Below are positions 1 to 7,659 of a stretch of 64,000 nt of DNA, piece by piece. The DNA comes from Nannocystis exedens (GTDB lineage: Bacteria > Myxococcota_A > Polyangia > Nannocystales > Nannocystaceae), in NCBI RefSeq assembly GCF_002343915.1, contig NZ_NETK01000001.1:7454001-7518000 (forward strand). Reading direction: 5' to 3'. Under the pieces are notes generated by a model that saw only the letters and a program-made list of their open reading frames with translations, did no database searches and was not told the origin of the DNA. The position numbers were made by a program, and so were the translations under genes. Position 1 is the stretch's first letter. Each line of letters starts with the position of its first letter.

Positions 1-47
1 GCGCAGGCGCGCAGGCCCGCGCGCATGGGCGCAGCCACGCGCGCGCT

Positions 48-623
48 TCAGCGACCGAGAGTTCGCACGTCGCCGCTGCGGCTGACGTGTCGCCGTCCGC
101 GAGCCTCGCTGACGACGAAGCCGCGGCCGTCGTCGGCCAGGGCCACGGCGACCGGCAACCAGAAGCGCGCCTGCTGGCCCTCGCCGTCGATATCGCCGGG
201 CGTCCCGGGGCAGCCGGCCAGCACCGCGAGTCGATAGCTGCGCAGGTCGTAGCGCCACACCACGTGGTTGCGCGTGTCGGCGATGACCAGCCACTCGCCG
301 TCGCACGCGAGCCCGCTCGGGGCGAACTCGTGGACATGTGCGATCGTGCAGATGTCCGCGAGCGTGAGCGCCGTGTTGACCACGCCGGCGCGGGTGTCGA
401 TGCTGCGCACCGCGCCGTTGCCGGTGTCGGCGACGAACAGCAGCGACGCGCCGCCCTCGGTCAGCGCCCGCGGGCCGTGAAACCGGGCCTTTCGTCGCGG
501 GCCGTCGACCGCCCCGGGCGCCCCGCGCGAACCGGCGTAGACGGGGTCGGCCTCGGTCGCGCGGGTGCCGATGAAGTGCTCGGCGGCGTCGCAGTAGTAA
601 CGAGGCGCGGCGGCGGTCGACAT
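48..623 (-). CDS. NHL-repeat (SMP-30-like beta-propeller) protein
   Basis: This 191-residue protein starts at ATG 623. It contains two blocks typical of NHL repeats: GAPGAVDGP...ARFHGP followed by LFVADTGNGAVRSID (residues about 32-75), and LVIADTRNHVVWRYD followed by PGDIDGEGQQARFWLP (about 108-160). NHL repeats form beta-propellers that bind proteins or small ligands. Two or three blades are too few for a closed propeller, so it is a short version or the partner of a larger fold. There is no signal peptide, suggesting a cytoplasmic location. It diverges from the DNA methyltransferase at 751 with about 130 bp between them. The specific function is unknown. Confidence 0.7.
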   Translation of the reverse strand: MSTAAAPRYYCDAAEHFIGTRATEADPVYAGSRGAPGAVDGPRRKARFHGPRALTEGGASLLFVADTGNGAVRSIDTRAGVVNTALTLADICTIAHVHEFAPSGLACDGEWLVIADTRNHVVWRYDLRSYRLAVLAGCPGTPGDIDGEGQQARFWLPVAVALADDGRGFVVSEARGRRHVSRSGDVRTLGR

Positions 624-750
624 GGCCCGCTCGCCAGTGTGCGCGATCCCGCCAGGGCCGCCAAGAGGTGGCGCGAATTCGCACCATGGGCCCGACTTGG
701 CCGCCTGCGCAGCCTCCTGGCCCCGTGGAGGTCGGGTACGATGGGCTTCG

Positions 751-2841
751 ATGCCCAGGCGGACGACCCCGACCGAGGGGCGAGTGGAGCTGATTTGGCC
801 CGGCAAGGCCGCGCTCCCCGCCGCCGTCGCGGCCGGTCCGCTGGCGCTGCGCGAGCGCTCGGGCGAGGCGAGCGGCTGGTACGACCGACTGATCTGGGGC
901 GACAACTCGCTGGCCCTGGCGGCGCTGCGCGAGGAGCTCGGCGCCGCCGTCGACCTGGTCTACATCGACCCGCCGTTCGACGTCGGCGCGTCGCACTACT
1001 TAAGGAAGGGCGAGGTCGAGGTCCTCGCGTATCGCGATACGTGGGGCGGCCCCGGCTACCTGTCGATGCTGTACCCGCGCCTCGTGCTGCTGCGCGCGCT
1101 GATGAAGCCGACGGCCACGATCGTGGTCCACGTCGGCATCCAGGTGTGCCACCACGTACGCGTGGTGATGGACGAGGTGTTCGGCGCCGACAACTTCGTC
1201 AACCAAATCGCGTGGAAGCGCTACTCGGCCCACAACGACGCCGGCCAGGGCGCGCGCCGGCTCGGGGCGGTCCACGACGTGCTGCTGATCTACGGCATGG
1301 GCCCCGAGCGCACGTGGACGACGCTGCGCGCGCCGTACGACAAGGACTACGTGGCGAAGTGGTACCGCCACGTCGAGCCGGGGACCGGCCGCCGGTTCAT
1401 GTCGAGCCCGCTCACGGCCCCCGGCGGCGCGGCCAAGGGCAACCCGAGCTACGAGTTCCTCGGGGTGCGCCGGTTCTGGCGCTACGGCCAGGCGACGATG
1501 GAGGAGCTGTACCGCAGCGGCCGCGTGTACCAGAGCCGCCCGGGCGCGGTGCCGCGGCAGAAGCACTACCTCGACGAGCAGGAGGGCGTGCCGCTGCAGG
1601 ACGTGTGGACCGACATCCGCGCGCTGCAGGGCACGCACGCCGAGCGGGTCGGCTACGACACGCAGAAGCCGGAGGCGCTGCTCGAGCGGGTCGTCCACAT
1701 GTGCTCGCGCCCGGGCGACCTCGTGCTCGACGCGTTCGCCGGTTCCGGCACGACCGCCGCCGTCGCGGCCCGCTGCGGCCGGCGCTGGGTGGTGATCGAC
1801 CGCTCGCAGCCGGCCTTCACGGTCATCCGCCGGCGCCTGCGGGCGCTGGCCCAGCGCGGCGAGGCCGGTCCGTTCGCGGTGTTCGACGCGCTGCCTGCGA
1901 CCCGCCGCGCGCTGGTGGAGCGCCTCGGGGAGGCCGCGCTGCGCGACCGCCTGCTCGCGCTGCACGGGGCGACGGGCTGGTCCGAGGGTCAGGTCGGGCC
2001 GACGAGCGAGACGCGTGCGCCGGAGAGAGGCGGGTCCGAGGGACAGGTCGCTGCGCGAGGCGCTGGCGAGGGCGCGGGAGGTGCCGCGGGCGCGGAGATG
2101 GGATGGCCCCAGGGGCAGGCTGCGCGGCGGGACGAGGACGGGGACGCGGAAGGTGCATCGCGTGGGGCGATGGGATGGCCCCCGGGACAGGTGGCGGCAC
2201 GGGGCGTCGGCCAGGGCGCGGGAGGTGGGTCGGGCGCGGAGGACACCTGGTCCGAGGGACAGGCCGTGGGTCGGGGTGAGGACGGGCGAGGCGCGACGAC
2301 CTGGCGCGAGGGACAGCTTCACGGGCGGCGCGGGGACGCGGCCGTGGTGGTGGCGGCCAGCGAGGAGCGACCGGCCGCCGGCGACATCACCCGCTGGCTG
2401 GCCGCGGCGCGCGGGGCAGGGGCGAGGGCCCTCGAGGTGATCGCGTGGGCGTTCGACCCTTCCGTGCACGAAGTGGACGCGCCGGAGGTGTCGCTCTGGG
2501 AGATCCCGCGCGCGTTCGCCGAGGGCGAGGCGATCGCGCCGACGCGAGTCTCGCGGCTCTCGCTCACGATCGAAGTGACGCCCGTGGGCCGGGCGATCCG
2601 CATCACCGACTACGCGGGACCGGACGGCGCCGGCAGCTGGACCCACTTCGGCGTGGACGCGATCGTCGAGTGGGCGATCGACGACCACGGCGACGGCAGC
2701 GTATTCGCGCCGCGATGGTCGACGCAGCGCGGGCGCGACGGGGCCATGGAGCTGGTCTCGCCGGTGGTCGCGGGCGATCGCCGGATCGTCATCGAGGCGG
2801 TCGACATCGCCGGGCGGATCAGTACACGGTCGATCGGCTGA
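751..2841 (+). CDS. DNA methyltransferase, beta-class N6-adenine/N4-cytosine type, with repeat linker
   Basis: The 696-residue protein has the motif order of a beta-group DNA methyltransferase (PF01555): the catalytic YIDPPFD near residue 71-77, then the MDEVFGADNFVNQIAWKR segment common in type III Mod proteins, then the SAM-binding LDAFAGSGTT near residue 327-336. DPPF suggests N6-adenine methylation, but N4-cytosine cannot be excluded. Residues about 410-525 form a low-complexity linker of in-frame tandem repeats (W-S/P-x-G-Q core). The last 170 residues look like a beta-rich accessory domain. No restriction subunit is adjacent, so it appears to be an orphan enzyme. The start could also be GTG 784, which has a nearby GAGGGG. 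Confidence 0.85.
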   Translation: MPRRTTPTEGRVELIWPGKAALPAAVAAGPLALRERSGEASGWYDRLIWGDNSLALAALREELGAAVDLVYIDPPFDVGASHYLRKGEVEVLAYRDTWGGPGYLSMLYPRLVLLRALMKPTATIVVHVGIQVCHHVRVVMDEVFGADNFVNQIAWKRYSAHNDAGQGARRLGAVHDVLLIYGMGPERTWTTLRAPYDKDYVAKWYRHVEPGTGRRFMSSPLTAPGGAAKGNPSYEFLGVRRFWRYGQATMEELYRSGRVYQSRPGAVPRQKHYLDEQEGVPLQDVWTDIRALQGTHAERVGYDTQKPEALLERVVHMCSRPGDLVLDAFAGSGTTAAVAARCGRRWVVIDRSQPAFTVIRRRLRALAQRGEAGPFAVFDALPATRRALVERLGEAALRDRLLALHGATGWSEGQVGPTSETRAPERGGSEGQVAARGAGEGAGGAAGAEMGWPQGQAARRDEDGDAEGASRGAMGWPPGQVAARGVGQGAGGGSGAEDTWSEGQAVGRGEDGRGATTWREGQLHGRRGDAAVVVAASEERPAAGDITRWLAAARGAGARALEVIAWAFDPSVHEVDAPEVSLWEIPRAFAEGEAIAPTRVSRLSLTIEVTPVGRAIRITDYAGPDGAGSWTHFGVDAIVEWAIDDHGDGSVFAPRWSTQRGRDGAMELVSPVVAGDRRIVIEAVDIAGRISTRSIG
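1978..2325 (+). repeat. In-frame 72/54-bp tandem repeat inside the methyltransferase gene
   Basis: Repeat units begin at 1978, 2032, 2104, 2176, 2248 and 2302, with spacings of 54, 72, 72, 72 and 54 bp. Each starts with a Trp codon (Gly in the second unit) followed by codons for S/P/R-E/Q/P-G-Q. All spacings are multiples of 3, so gain or loss of units would change linker length without breaking the frame. The core GAGGGACAGG resembles one arm of the dispersed hairpins seen elsewhere in the window. Confidence 0.75.
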
Positions 2842-3352
2842 GTGGTGCCGCAATGCCGGACGTGGCGCTCGAGGAGGGCGTGATGGACATTCGGCGGGAC
2901 GGATCGGGGGACTCGGGCCTATCGGCCGGCGAAACGAGCTGCATCCATGTCGTGATCGGGGACAGGCCATTTCATGGGATGTCCGAAGAGACAGGCCGCA
3001 GCGAGCCTCGCCGGAGCGTTCTCGGCCGCCGTGGATCGCCGCGTGGTGGCACCCGGCGCGGGGCCGCTCGCGCGCCGCCGAGCGGCTGGCGCATCGGCGT
3101 CGCGACTTCGCGGGCGGTCTCAGCGGTGGGGTGCCTGCCGCCGGGACGCGCGGACGATGCCGGGTGAACCGACCCCGAACGTCCGCCCGCAGGGCGGCGG
3201 GCCCGCCCGCAGATTCATGGTCGCGGCGGCGAGCGCCCCGGCGAGGCCTGGCGGAGACGGGGTACGTGGGCCTGCGCCTCGCTGTGCGGACGCAGCGCCT
3301 TTGCGATACCCTCGCCCCGCCGCGGGCCCCGGGCCCGCGCGCAGAGGACCCG
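2842..3352. other. Intergenic region between methyltransferase and TerB-like gene
   Basis: No convincing gene was seen in this 511-bp stretch. It contains a GGACA/TGTCC inverted repeat (2960-2984) with a 15-nt spacer, a weak member of the dispersed TGTCC/GGACA family. The 3300-3352 part should hold the promoter of the TerB-like gene, but no clear -35/-10 could be picked. Confidence 0.4.
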
Positions 3353-3754
3353 ATGAAGCAGTACATCGAACAGATCACCCAGCTCCTGCTCGGCGCCGCG
3401 TATGCCGACAAGCGCCTCGCAGGCGCCGAGATCACGCGGATCCGCTCGCTACTGTCGACATTGCTCGGCGGCGCCGAGGTCCCGGAGGCGCTGCTCCGAC
3501 TGATCAACACGTTCAGCCCGGCGGCCTTCAACGTGCAGGAGGTCGCCTCCCGGCTCGACGGCCTGAGCCGCGAAGAAAAGCGCAAGCTGCTCGAGCTGGT
3601 CGCCAGCGTCAACGACGCCGACGAGGAGCTCGACCTCGCGGAGGACATTTATCTGCGCACCGTCGCCGCCGCGCTCGGCCTGCCCCAGGAGGAGTTCTCC
3701 GACCTCGCGCTCGAGATCCTCGGCGGCGAGGAACTGCACGGTTTCCTGGTCTGA
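3353..3754 (+). CDS. TerB-like (tellurite resistance B family) protein
   Basis: This is an all-helical protein of 133 residues. The N-terminal stretch LLLGAAYADKRLAGAEITRIRSLL and the later ASVNDADEELDLAEDIYLRTVAAALGL match the TerB fold, in which acidic D/E-rich helices of the type ADGxxxxxE pack in a bundle and may bind metal. TerB-like domains occur in stress-response and phage-defence associated proteins, and stand-alone copies have no assigned reaction. ATG 3353 is preceded by a GAGGA-like stretch (AGAGGACCCG). The long upstream gap and the tandem repeat downstream suggest that it is transcribed alone. Confidence 0.7.
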   Translation: MKQYIEQITQLLLGAAYADKRLAGAEITRIRSLLSTLLGGAEVPEALLRLINTFSPAAFNVQEVASRLDGLSREEKRKLLELVASVNDADEELDLAEDIYLRTVAAALGLPQEEFSDLALEILGGEELHGFLV

Positions 3755-3830
3755 TCGGTTGGGAGCGGCGAAGCAAGGCCGGACCGCCCGCACCGGGCGT
3801 ACGTACCGACGCAGCCGACCGACTGCCCGG

Positions 3831-3974
3831 CCTCACGGCATGGCCTCGACGCTCTCGTTCGAGGTGTCAGTTCGGCGACCTCGCGGCATGGCCTCGACGT
3901 GCTCGTTCGAGGCCTCATCCCGTCGACCTCACGGCATACCTCGACGTGCTTGTTCCAGGAGTCGGCGATCTCGC
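3831..3974. repeat. 48-bp tandem repeat (three units)
   Basis: Units start at 3831, 3879 and 3927, exactly 48 bp apart. All share CCTCxCGGCAT followed by CCTCGACG and then (T/C)TCGTTCGAGG-like bases. The third unit has a 1-bp deletion after CGGCAT. A weaker fourth unit (GATCTCGCAGTACGG) may follow at about 3974. The array lies 77 bp after the TerB-like stop codon, in a stretch with no convincing gene. On the minus strand the repeat reads as a 16-residue Arg/Ser/Thr-rich unit, but the deletion breaks that frame, so coding is unlikely. Confidence 0.75.
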
Positions 3975-4161
3975 AGTACGGCCCGGGCGCTCTTGTGCGT
4001 CGGGCGGGTCGATCTACCTCCCGCGGAAGAGCCCCCGGTGCCTCCCCTTCGATCGGTCCAGGCCAGTGCCGGCGCTCACCCGCGCGCCGCGACCACGCCG
4101 CCGCGCGTTCCCGGTACGAGGCGCTCGCCGCTCTTGCGGTTTTTGCGCCTGCGCGATATTC

Positions 4162-4183
4162 GCGCCAAAGTGCGACTTGGCGC
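4162..4183. promoter_or_regulatory. Dyad upstream of glutamine synthetase
   Basis: GCGCCAA...TTGGCGC forms a stem with loop GCG; adding GT/AC gives about nine pairs with one bulged A. It sits about 70 bp before the glnA ATG, within the switch from GC-rich to locally AT-richer sequence (4185-4250) where the promoter should lie. It is a candidate operator or 5'-leader hairpin; no regulator can be assigned. Confidence 0.4.
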
Positions 4184-4252
4184 ACACATCTTATGGCCAA
4201 ATTAGGCTAGTGGTGCTTGAAATTAGCTTATCTCCGGGTCTATTTAGCCTTC

Positions 4253-5707
4253 ATGACCCGCCCTGAAGCGCCCACTGCCCTTCGTGACTTCCTGGAGATC
4301 CCCTATGACCGCCTCGAGGAGCTGAACCTCGAGGTCAAGAACGCGCGTCTGGCTCGCGTGCCGCAGGACCAGGTGCGCGAACAGCGGGTGAAGTACCTGA
4401 CCGACGAGAAGCGGATCAAGGCCGTGACCGTGTGCTTCACCGACCTCGAGGGTCGGCTGCACATGCTCGACTACGACAAGAAGTTCCTGCTGCGCTCGGC
4501 CGACAACCTGACCTTCGACGGCAGCTCGGTGCGCGGGTTCTCGCAGCAGCACGAGTCGGACCTGCGGCTCAGCATCGATTGGTCGGCGTTCTACTGGCTG
4601 CCGTCCGACGTGTTCGGGCCGGGCAAGGTGCTGGTATTCGCCGAGGTCCGCGGGCAGGACGGCCTGCCGTACCTGGCGGACATGCGCGCGCGGCTCAAGG
4701 ACTACGCCGCCGCGATGTACGAGAAGGAGGGCCTGGTCGCCCAGTTCGCCCACGAGATCGAGGGCTTCTTGTTCCGCGGCCGCGACGCCGAGCGCAATTA
4801 CCCCGAGCGCGGCGCGTTCGAATTCATCTCGACCGGTGGGTACTACCATTCGCTGCCGGGCGACGCGCTGCGGCGATTCATCGACTCCGCGGCCGAGGTG
4901 CAGCGGGCGATGGGCTTCGGCAACGAGAAGGACCACCCCGAGGTCGCGCCGTCGCAGTTCGAAATGAACTTCATGCACACCGAGGCGCTGATCGCCGCCG
5001 ACCAGGTCCAGCTGTACAAGCTGCTGTGCCGCCAGGTCGCGCAGAATTACGACATGACGGCCTGCTTCCTGCCGAAACCGGTCACGGGCATCAACGGCAA
5101 CGGGATGCACACCAACATCTCGCTGGCGCGCAAGGGCACCAACCTGTTCCACGACAAGAACGGCGAAAGCGGCCTGTCCGCGTCGGGCTGGAGCTTCACC
5201 GAGCGCATCCTCAACAGCGCGTCCGACATCTGCCTGATCCTCAACGCCAGCGTCAACGCCTACCGCCGCCTCGACCCGCACTTCGAGGCCCCCAACCAGA
5301 TCAAGGCGTCCGCGACCGACCGCGGCAGCATGGTCCGGATCCCGCTCGGCAACGAGCGCTCGGCCCGCATCGAGGTCCGCTCCGTCGCCCCCGACGCGAA
5401 CCCCTACATGACGGTGTACACATTGCTGCGCACGGGCCTCGAAGGCCCGCTGCCCGACCCGGCCGAGATCGCCAACAAGCGCGCCCGCACCCGCTTCCTG
5501 CCCGACAACATCAACGACGCCATCCGCCTGTTCAAGTCGTCCAAGTTCGTCGCCGACCTGCTCGGCGAACAGGTCCAGACCCGCTTCGCCGAGGTCAAGC
5601 AGGCCTCCGCCGAACGCTGCCCGCGCGCCCTCGGGTCGCTGATCAAGACGGCCGAGGTGCAGTTCCATCATGAGGTGACGAACCAGTATCTGTGGAACAA
5701 GTTCTGA
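4253..5707 (+). CDS. glnA: Glutamine synthetase, class I type
   Basis: The enzyme makes glutamine from glutamate, ammonia and ATP in the cytoplasm. Class I signatures are visible in order: DGSSVRGF (residues about 86-93), the metal-binding HEIEGFLF region, the ATP-site NGNGMHTN block (NGSGMH in most homologues) and NERSARIEVR, equivalent to NRSAxIRIP. Its 484 residues are near the family norm. The C-terminus (HHEVTNQYLWNKF) lacks the usual adenylylation-site tyrosine motif, so control by GlnE-type modification is unlikely. ATG 4253 was chosen; an in-frame TTG at 4217 would add 12 residues. It appears monocistronic, with a hairpin upstream and a terminator-like hairpin downstream. Confidence 0.93.
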   Translation: MTRPEAPTALRDFLEIPYDRLEELNLEVKNARLARVPQDQVREQRVKYLTDEKRIKAVTVCFTDLEGRLHMLDYDKKFLLRSADNLTFDGSSVRGFSQQHESDLRLSIDWSAFYWLPSDVFGPGKVLVFAEVRGQDGLPYLADMRARLKDYAAAMYEKEGLVAQFAHEIEGFLFRGRDAERNYPERGAFEFISTGGYYHSLPGDALRRFIDSAAEVQRAMGFGNEKDHPEVAPSQFEMNFMHTEALIAADQVQLYKLLCRQVAQNYDMTACFLPKPVTGINGNGMHTNISLARKGTNLFHDKNGESGLSASGWSFTERILNSASDICLILNASVNAYRRLDPHFEAPNQIKASATDRGSMVRIPLGNERSARIEVRSVAPDANPYMTVYTLLRTGLEGPLPDPAEIANKRARTRFLPDNINDAIRLFKSSKFVADLLGEQVQTRFAEVKQASAERCPRALGSLIKTAEVQFHHEVTNQYLWNKF

Positions 5708-5722
5708 CCCATCCTCGCCGAC

Positions 5723-5768
5723 AGCCCCTCCGCTGCCACAGGGCCGCGGATCTCCATCCGGAGGGGCT
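5723..5768 (+). terminator. Terminator-like hairpin after glnA
   Basis: AGCCCCTCCG (5723-5732) pairs perfectly with CGGAGGGGCT (5759-5768), leaving a 26-nt loop; TTGG follows. It begins 15 nt after the glnA stop codon. The stem is strong, but the U tract is short, so it may act with Rho or as an mRNA-protecting stem. Confidence 0.6.
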
Positions 5769-5860
5769 TTGGCGGAATGGGCGACTTGCCCCGGTTGCCT
5801 CTGGTGCCTCTGGTTGCCACAAATCTGCCCCAAAACCTGGACGATTTCGGGTAATCGTTG

Positions 5861-5932
5861 CTGCCCGAGTTCGTCAAGACGGAGCTCGAAGCGTTCGCGG
5901 AGTGCGGCGACTTCGAGAAGGGCTTCGAGCCG
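5861..5932 (+). pseudogene. Relic of IS91-family transposase, N-terminal zinc-binding region
   Basis: The translation from 5861 reads LPEFVKTELEAFAECGDFEKGF, which matches the conserved stretch of IS91-type (Y2) transposase N-terminal zinc domains (LPxFVxxExxxFLxCGxLxxGF). No start codon or catalytic part follows; the open frame soon runs under the cytochrome gene on the other strand. A fragment of the catalytic domain of the same transposase type occurs at about 20112-20372 on the same strand. Confidence 0.5.
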
Positions 5933-5937
5933 CCGGC

Positions 5938-7659
5938 TCAGGGACAGCCGGCCAAGTCCGGTCGGATCTCGGCCGGGGCCGCGCCGCGCAGGGCATCGCG
6001 CTGTGCGGCCGAGAGCTCGGCGCAGCCTTGATTCCACGCCTGCGACAGGGCGATGTGGTGCCCCTGCGTCAGCACGCCGCCCCCGGCGACGAACTCGGAT
6101 TGCTTGGCGAAGAAGCGGCGCAGGATGGTCGCGCGGCCGGCCGGGTCGAGGCGTCGCATCGGAACCGCCAGCAGCCGCACGGGGCCGTGCTCGGTGCCCC
6201 AGGTGTCGGCCACCGGCCCGCGCGACTCCTCCCAGCTTCCGTACAGGTGCAGGAACGCGATCTCGTTCGGCCCCGCGCCGCCGGCTTCGGCCGCCGTCAG
6301 GACGTCTTCGTAGTCGAGCGGGCGCTGACCGGTCGAGAGGCCGCGCCCGGGATTGGCTGCGAGCTGGGCCCACCACCACGACAGGGTCTGCGCCATGGGT
6401 GCGGGCACCCCACCCGGGGCATCGGCGGCCTCGAAGAACGCGAACCCGACCTCGTACGGATACGCGGGGCTGCCGTCCGGCATGCCGTGATCGGGATCGT
6501 CAAAGCCGTTGCGTCGCGACCAGTCCCACAGCTTGACCGCCGCGTAGCGCAGCAGGTCGATGCGCGCGAGATGATCGCCCTCCTCCACGAGGATCTCCCG
6601 ACCCACGGCCATGGCCGCGGTCATGAAGGCCTGCGCGTGCTCGAGAGAAGAATCGTCGGCCAGCGCGGCCTCGGCGGCGGCGAGCTCTCCGTCCCGGCGG
6701 GTGAACCAGCGTTCGTCGATCCTTCGCGGCAGCCAGCGTACGAAGGTGGGGACCGCGATCGACGTCGGCAGCACGAACGTGTCGACGGTCTCGGGCCAGT
6801 CCCAGGGTAGATCCGCGGGCAAGCCCGCCGCGCCCCAGAGGTGCTCGCCGAAGCTCGCGTCGTCGGGCAGGATGGACTCCAGCCCCGCTCCGGCGGCGCC
6901 GTGGTTGTCGGCGCCCGGTTGGAACGCTGGCCGATACGGTCGCCCTTCAGCGGGCACGGGCAGGCTGCGAATGTAGCTCGCGAGGTCCTCGGCCTCGGTG
7001 CGCGAAAACTCGTGGAACATCGCGCGTTCGACGATGCTGCGATCGGAGAACGCGTAGTACTGGAGATCGGCACCCGAGTCCGCATGGCAACGCGCACACG
7101 TCGGTCCGCCGTCGCGTGCGACGTCCTGGAAGTACGAGCGCCCCCGCTCGATGGACGCCGCGTCGTCTCGGAGCGGACGCCACCGTTCGGGCGGCTCGTC
7201 GGGCTCGCCGAGCACGTGTGTGGTGTCGCCGATGCGGAGCGCCACGTGCAGGACGCGATACCCGGAGACGGCCGCCCCCGCGTCGACGACCTGACGCGGG
7301 TAGCGAAAGGCCAGGCGATTCACCCCCGGCACGAGGAGCCCGGGGTCGATTCCGATCTCGGCCGTGCTCACGCGCCCGTCCGGGTGCACGAACGGCCCGC
7401 TCACGTCGATGGCCTCGCCCGCGTTGACGACCAGCTCCGCCGACCCGGGCTGCACGACGTTGTGCAAGGTGAGCACGAGCGCGGCGGAATCGGCCGCCGC
7501 GAGCTGCGTCTCGTCGAGCCACACGTCGGCGATCCGCTCCGTACCGGCCGGGCCGAGGACCTCGAGCGGCAGGACCAGCGGTGCCTGCAGATCGTCGTCG
7601 GATCCCGCGGTGCAGCCCAGGGCCCAGGGCAACGCGAGCATCCAGGCCGCGCGCCTCAT
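5938..7659 (-). CDS. Cytochrome c-domain lipoprotein
   Basis: The protein has 573 residues. It begins with a lipoprotein signal ending in ALGC (Cys near residue 20). A single haem-binding CARCH motif lies near residue 190, within GPTCARCHADSGADLQYYAFSD. The remainder is rich in Trp and Asp, with no other domain I can name; the first 170 residues look like an immunoglobulin-like beta domain. It is expected to be anchored in the envelope and to carry or deliver electrons. Its ATG overlaps the stop codon of the upstream G8 gene by 4 bp, so the two are translationally coupled and probably work together. Both should come from the promoter at 9803-9835. Confidence 0.75.
   Translation of the reverse strand: MRRAAWMLALPWALGCTAGSDDDLQAPLVLPLEVLGPAGTERIADVWLDETQLAAADSAALVLTLHNVVQPGSAELVVNAGEAIDVSGPFVHPDGRVSTAEIGIDPGLLVPGVNRLAFRYPRQVVDAGAAVSGYRVLHVALRIGDTTHVLGEPDEPPERWRPLRDDAASIERGRSYFQDVARDGGPTCARCHADSGADLQYYAFSDRSIVERAMFHEFSRTEAEDLASYIRSLPVPAEGRPYRPAFQPGADNHGAAGAGLESILPDDASFGEHLWGAAGLPADLPWDWPETVDTFVLPTSIAVPTFVRWLPRRIDERWFTRRDGELAAAEAALADDSSLEHAQAFMTAAMAVGREILVEEGDHLARIDLLRYAAVKLWDWSRRNGFDDPDHGMPDGSPAYPYEVGFAFFEAADAPGGVPAPMAQTLSWWWAQLAANPGRGLSTGQRPLDYEDVLTAAEAGGAGPNEIAFLHLYGSWEESRGPVADTWGTEHGPVRLLAVPMRRLDPAGRATILRRFFAKQSEFVAGGGVLTQGHHIALSQAWNQGCAELSAAQRDALRGAAPAEIRPDLAGCP

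Noticed and set aside
3831..3974. 48-bp repeats as a CRISPR array.
   Set aside because: Repeats are contiguous, without unique spacers and without cas genes.
4244..6379. A minus-strand frame opposite glnA.
   Set aside because: Shadow of glutamine synthetase; composition is Arg/Ala/Asp-rich without any domain.
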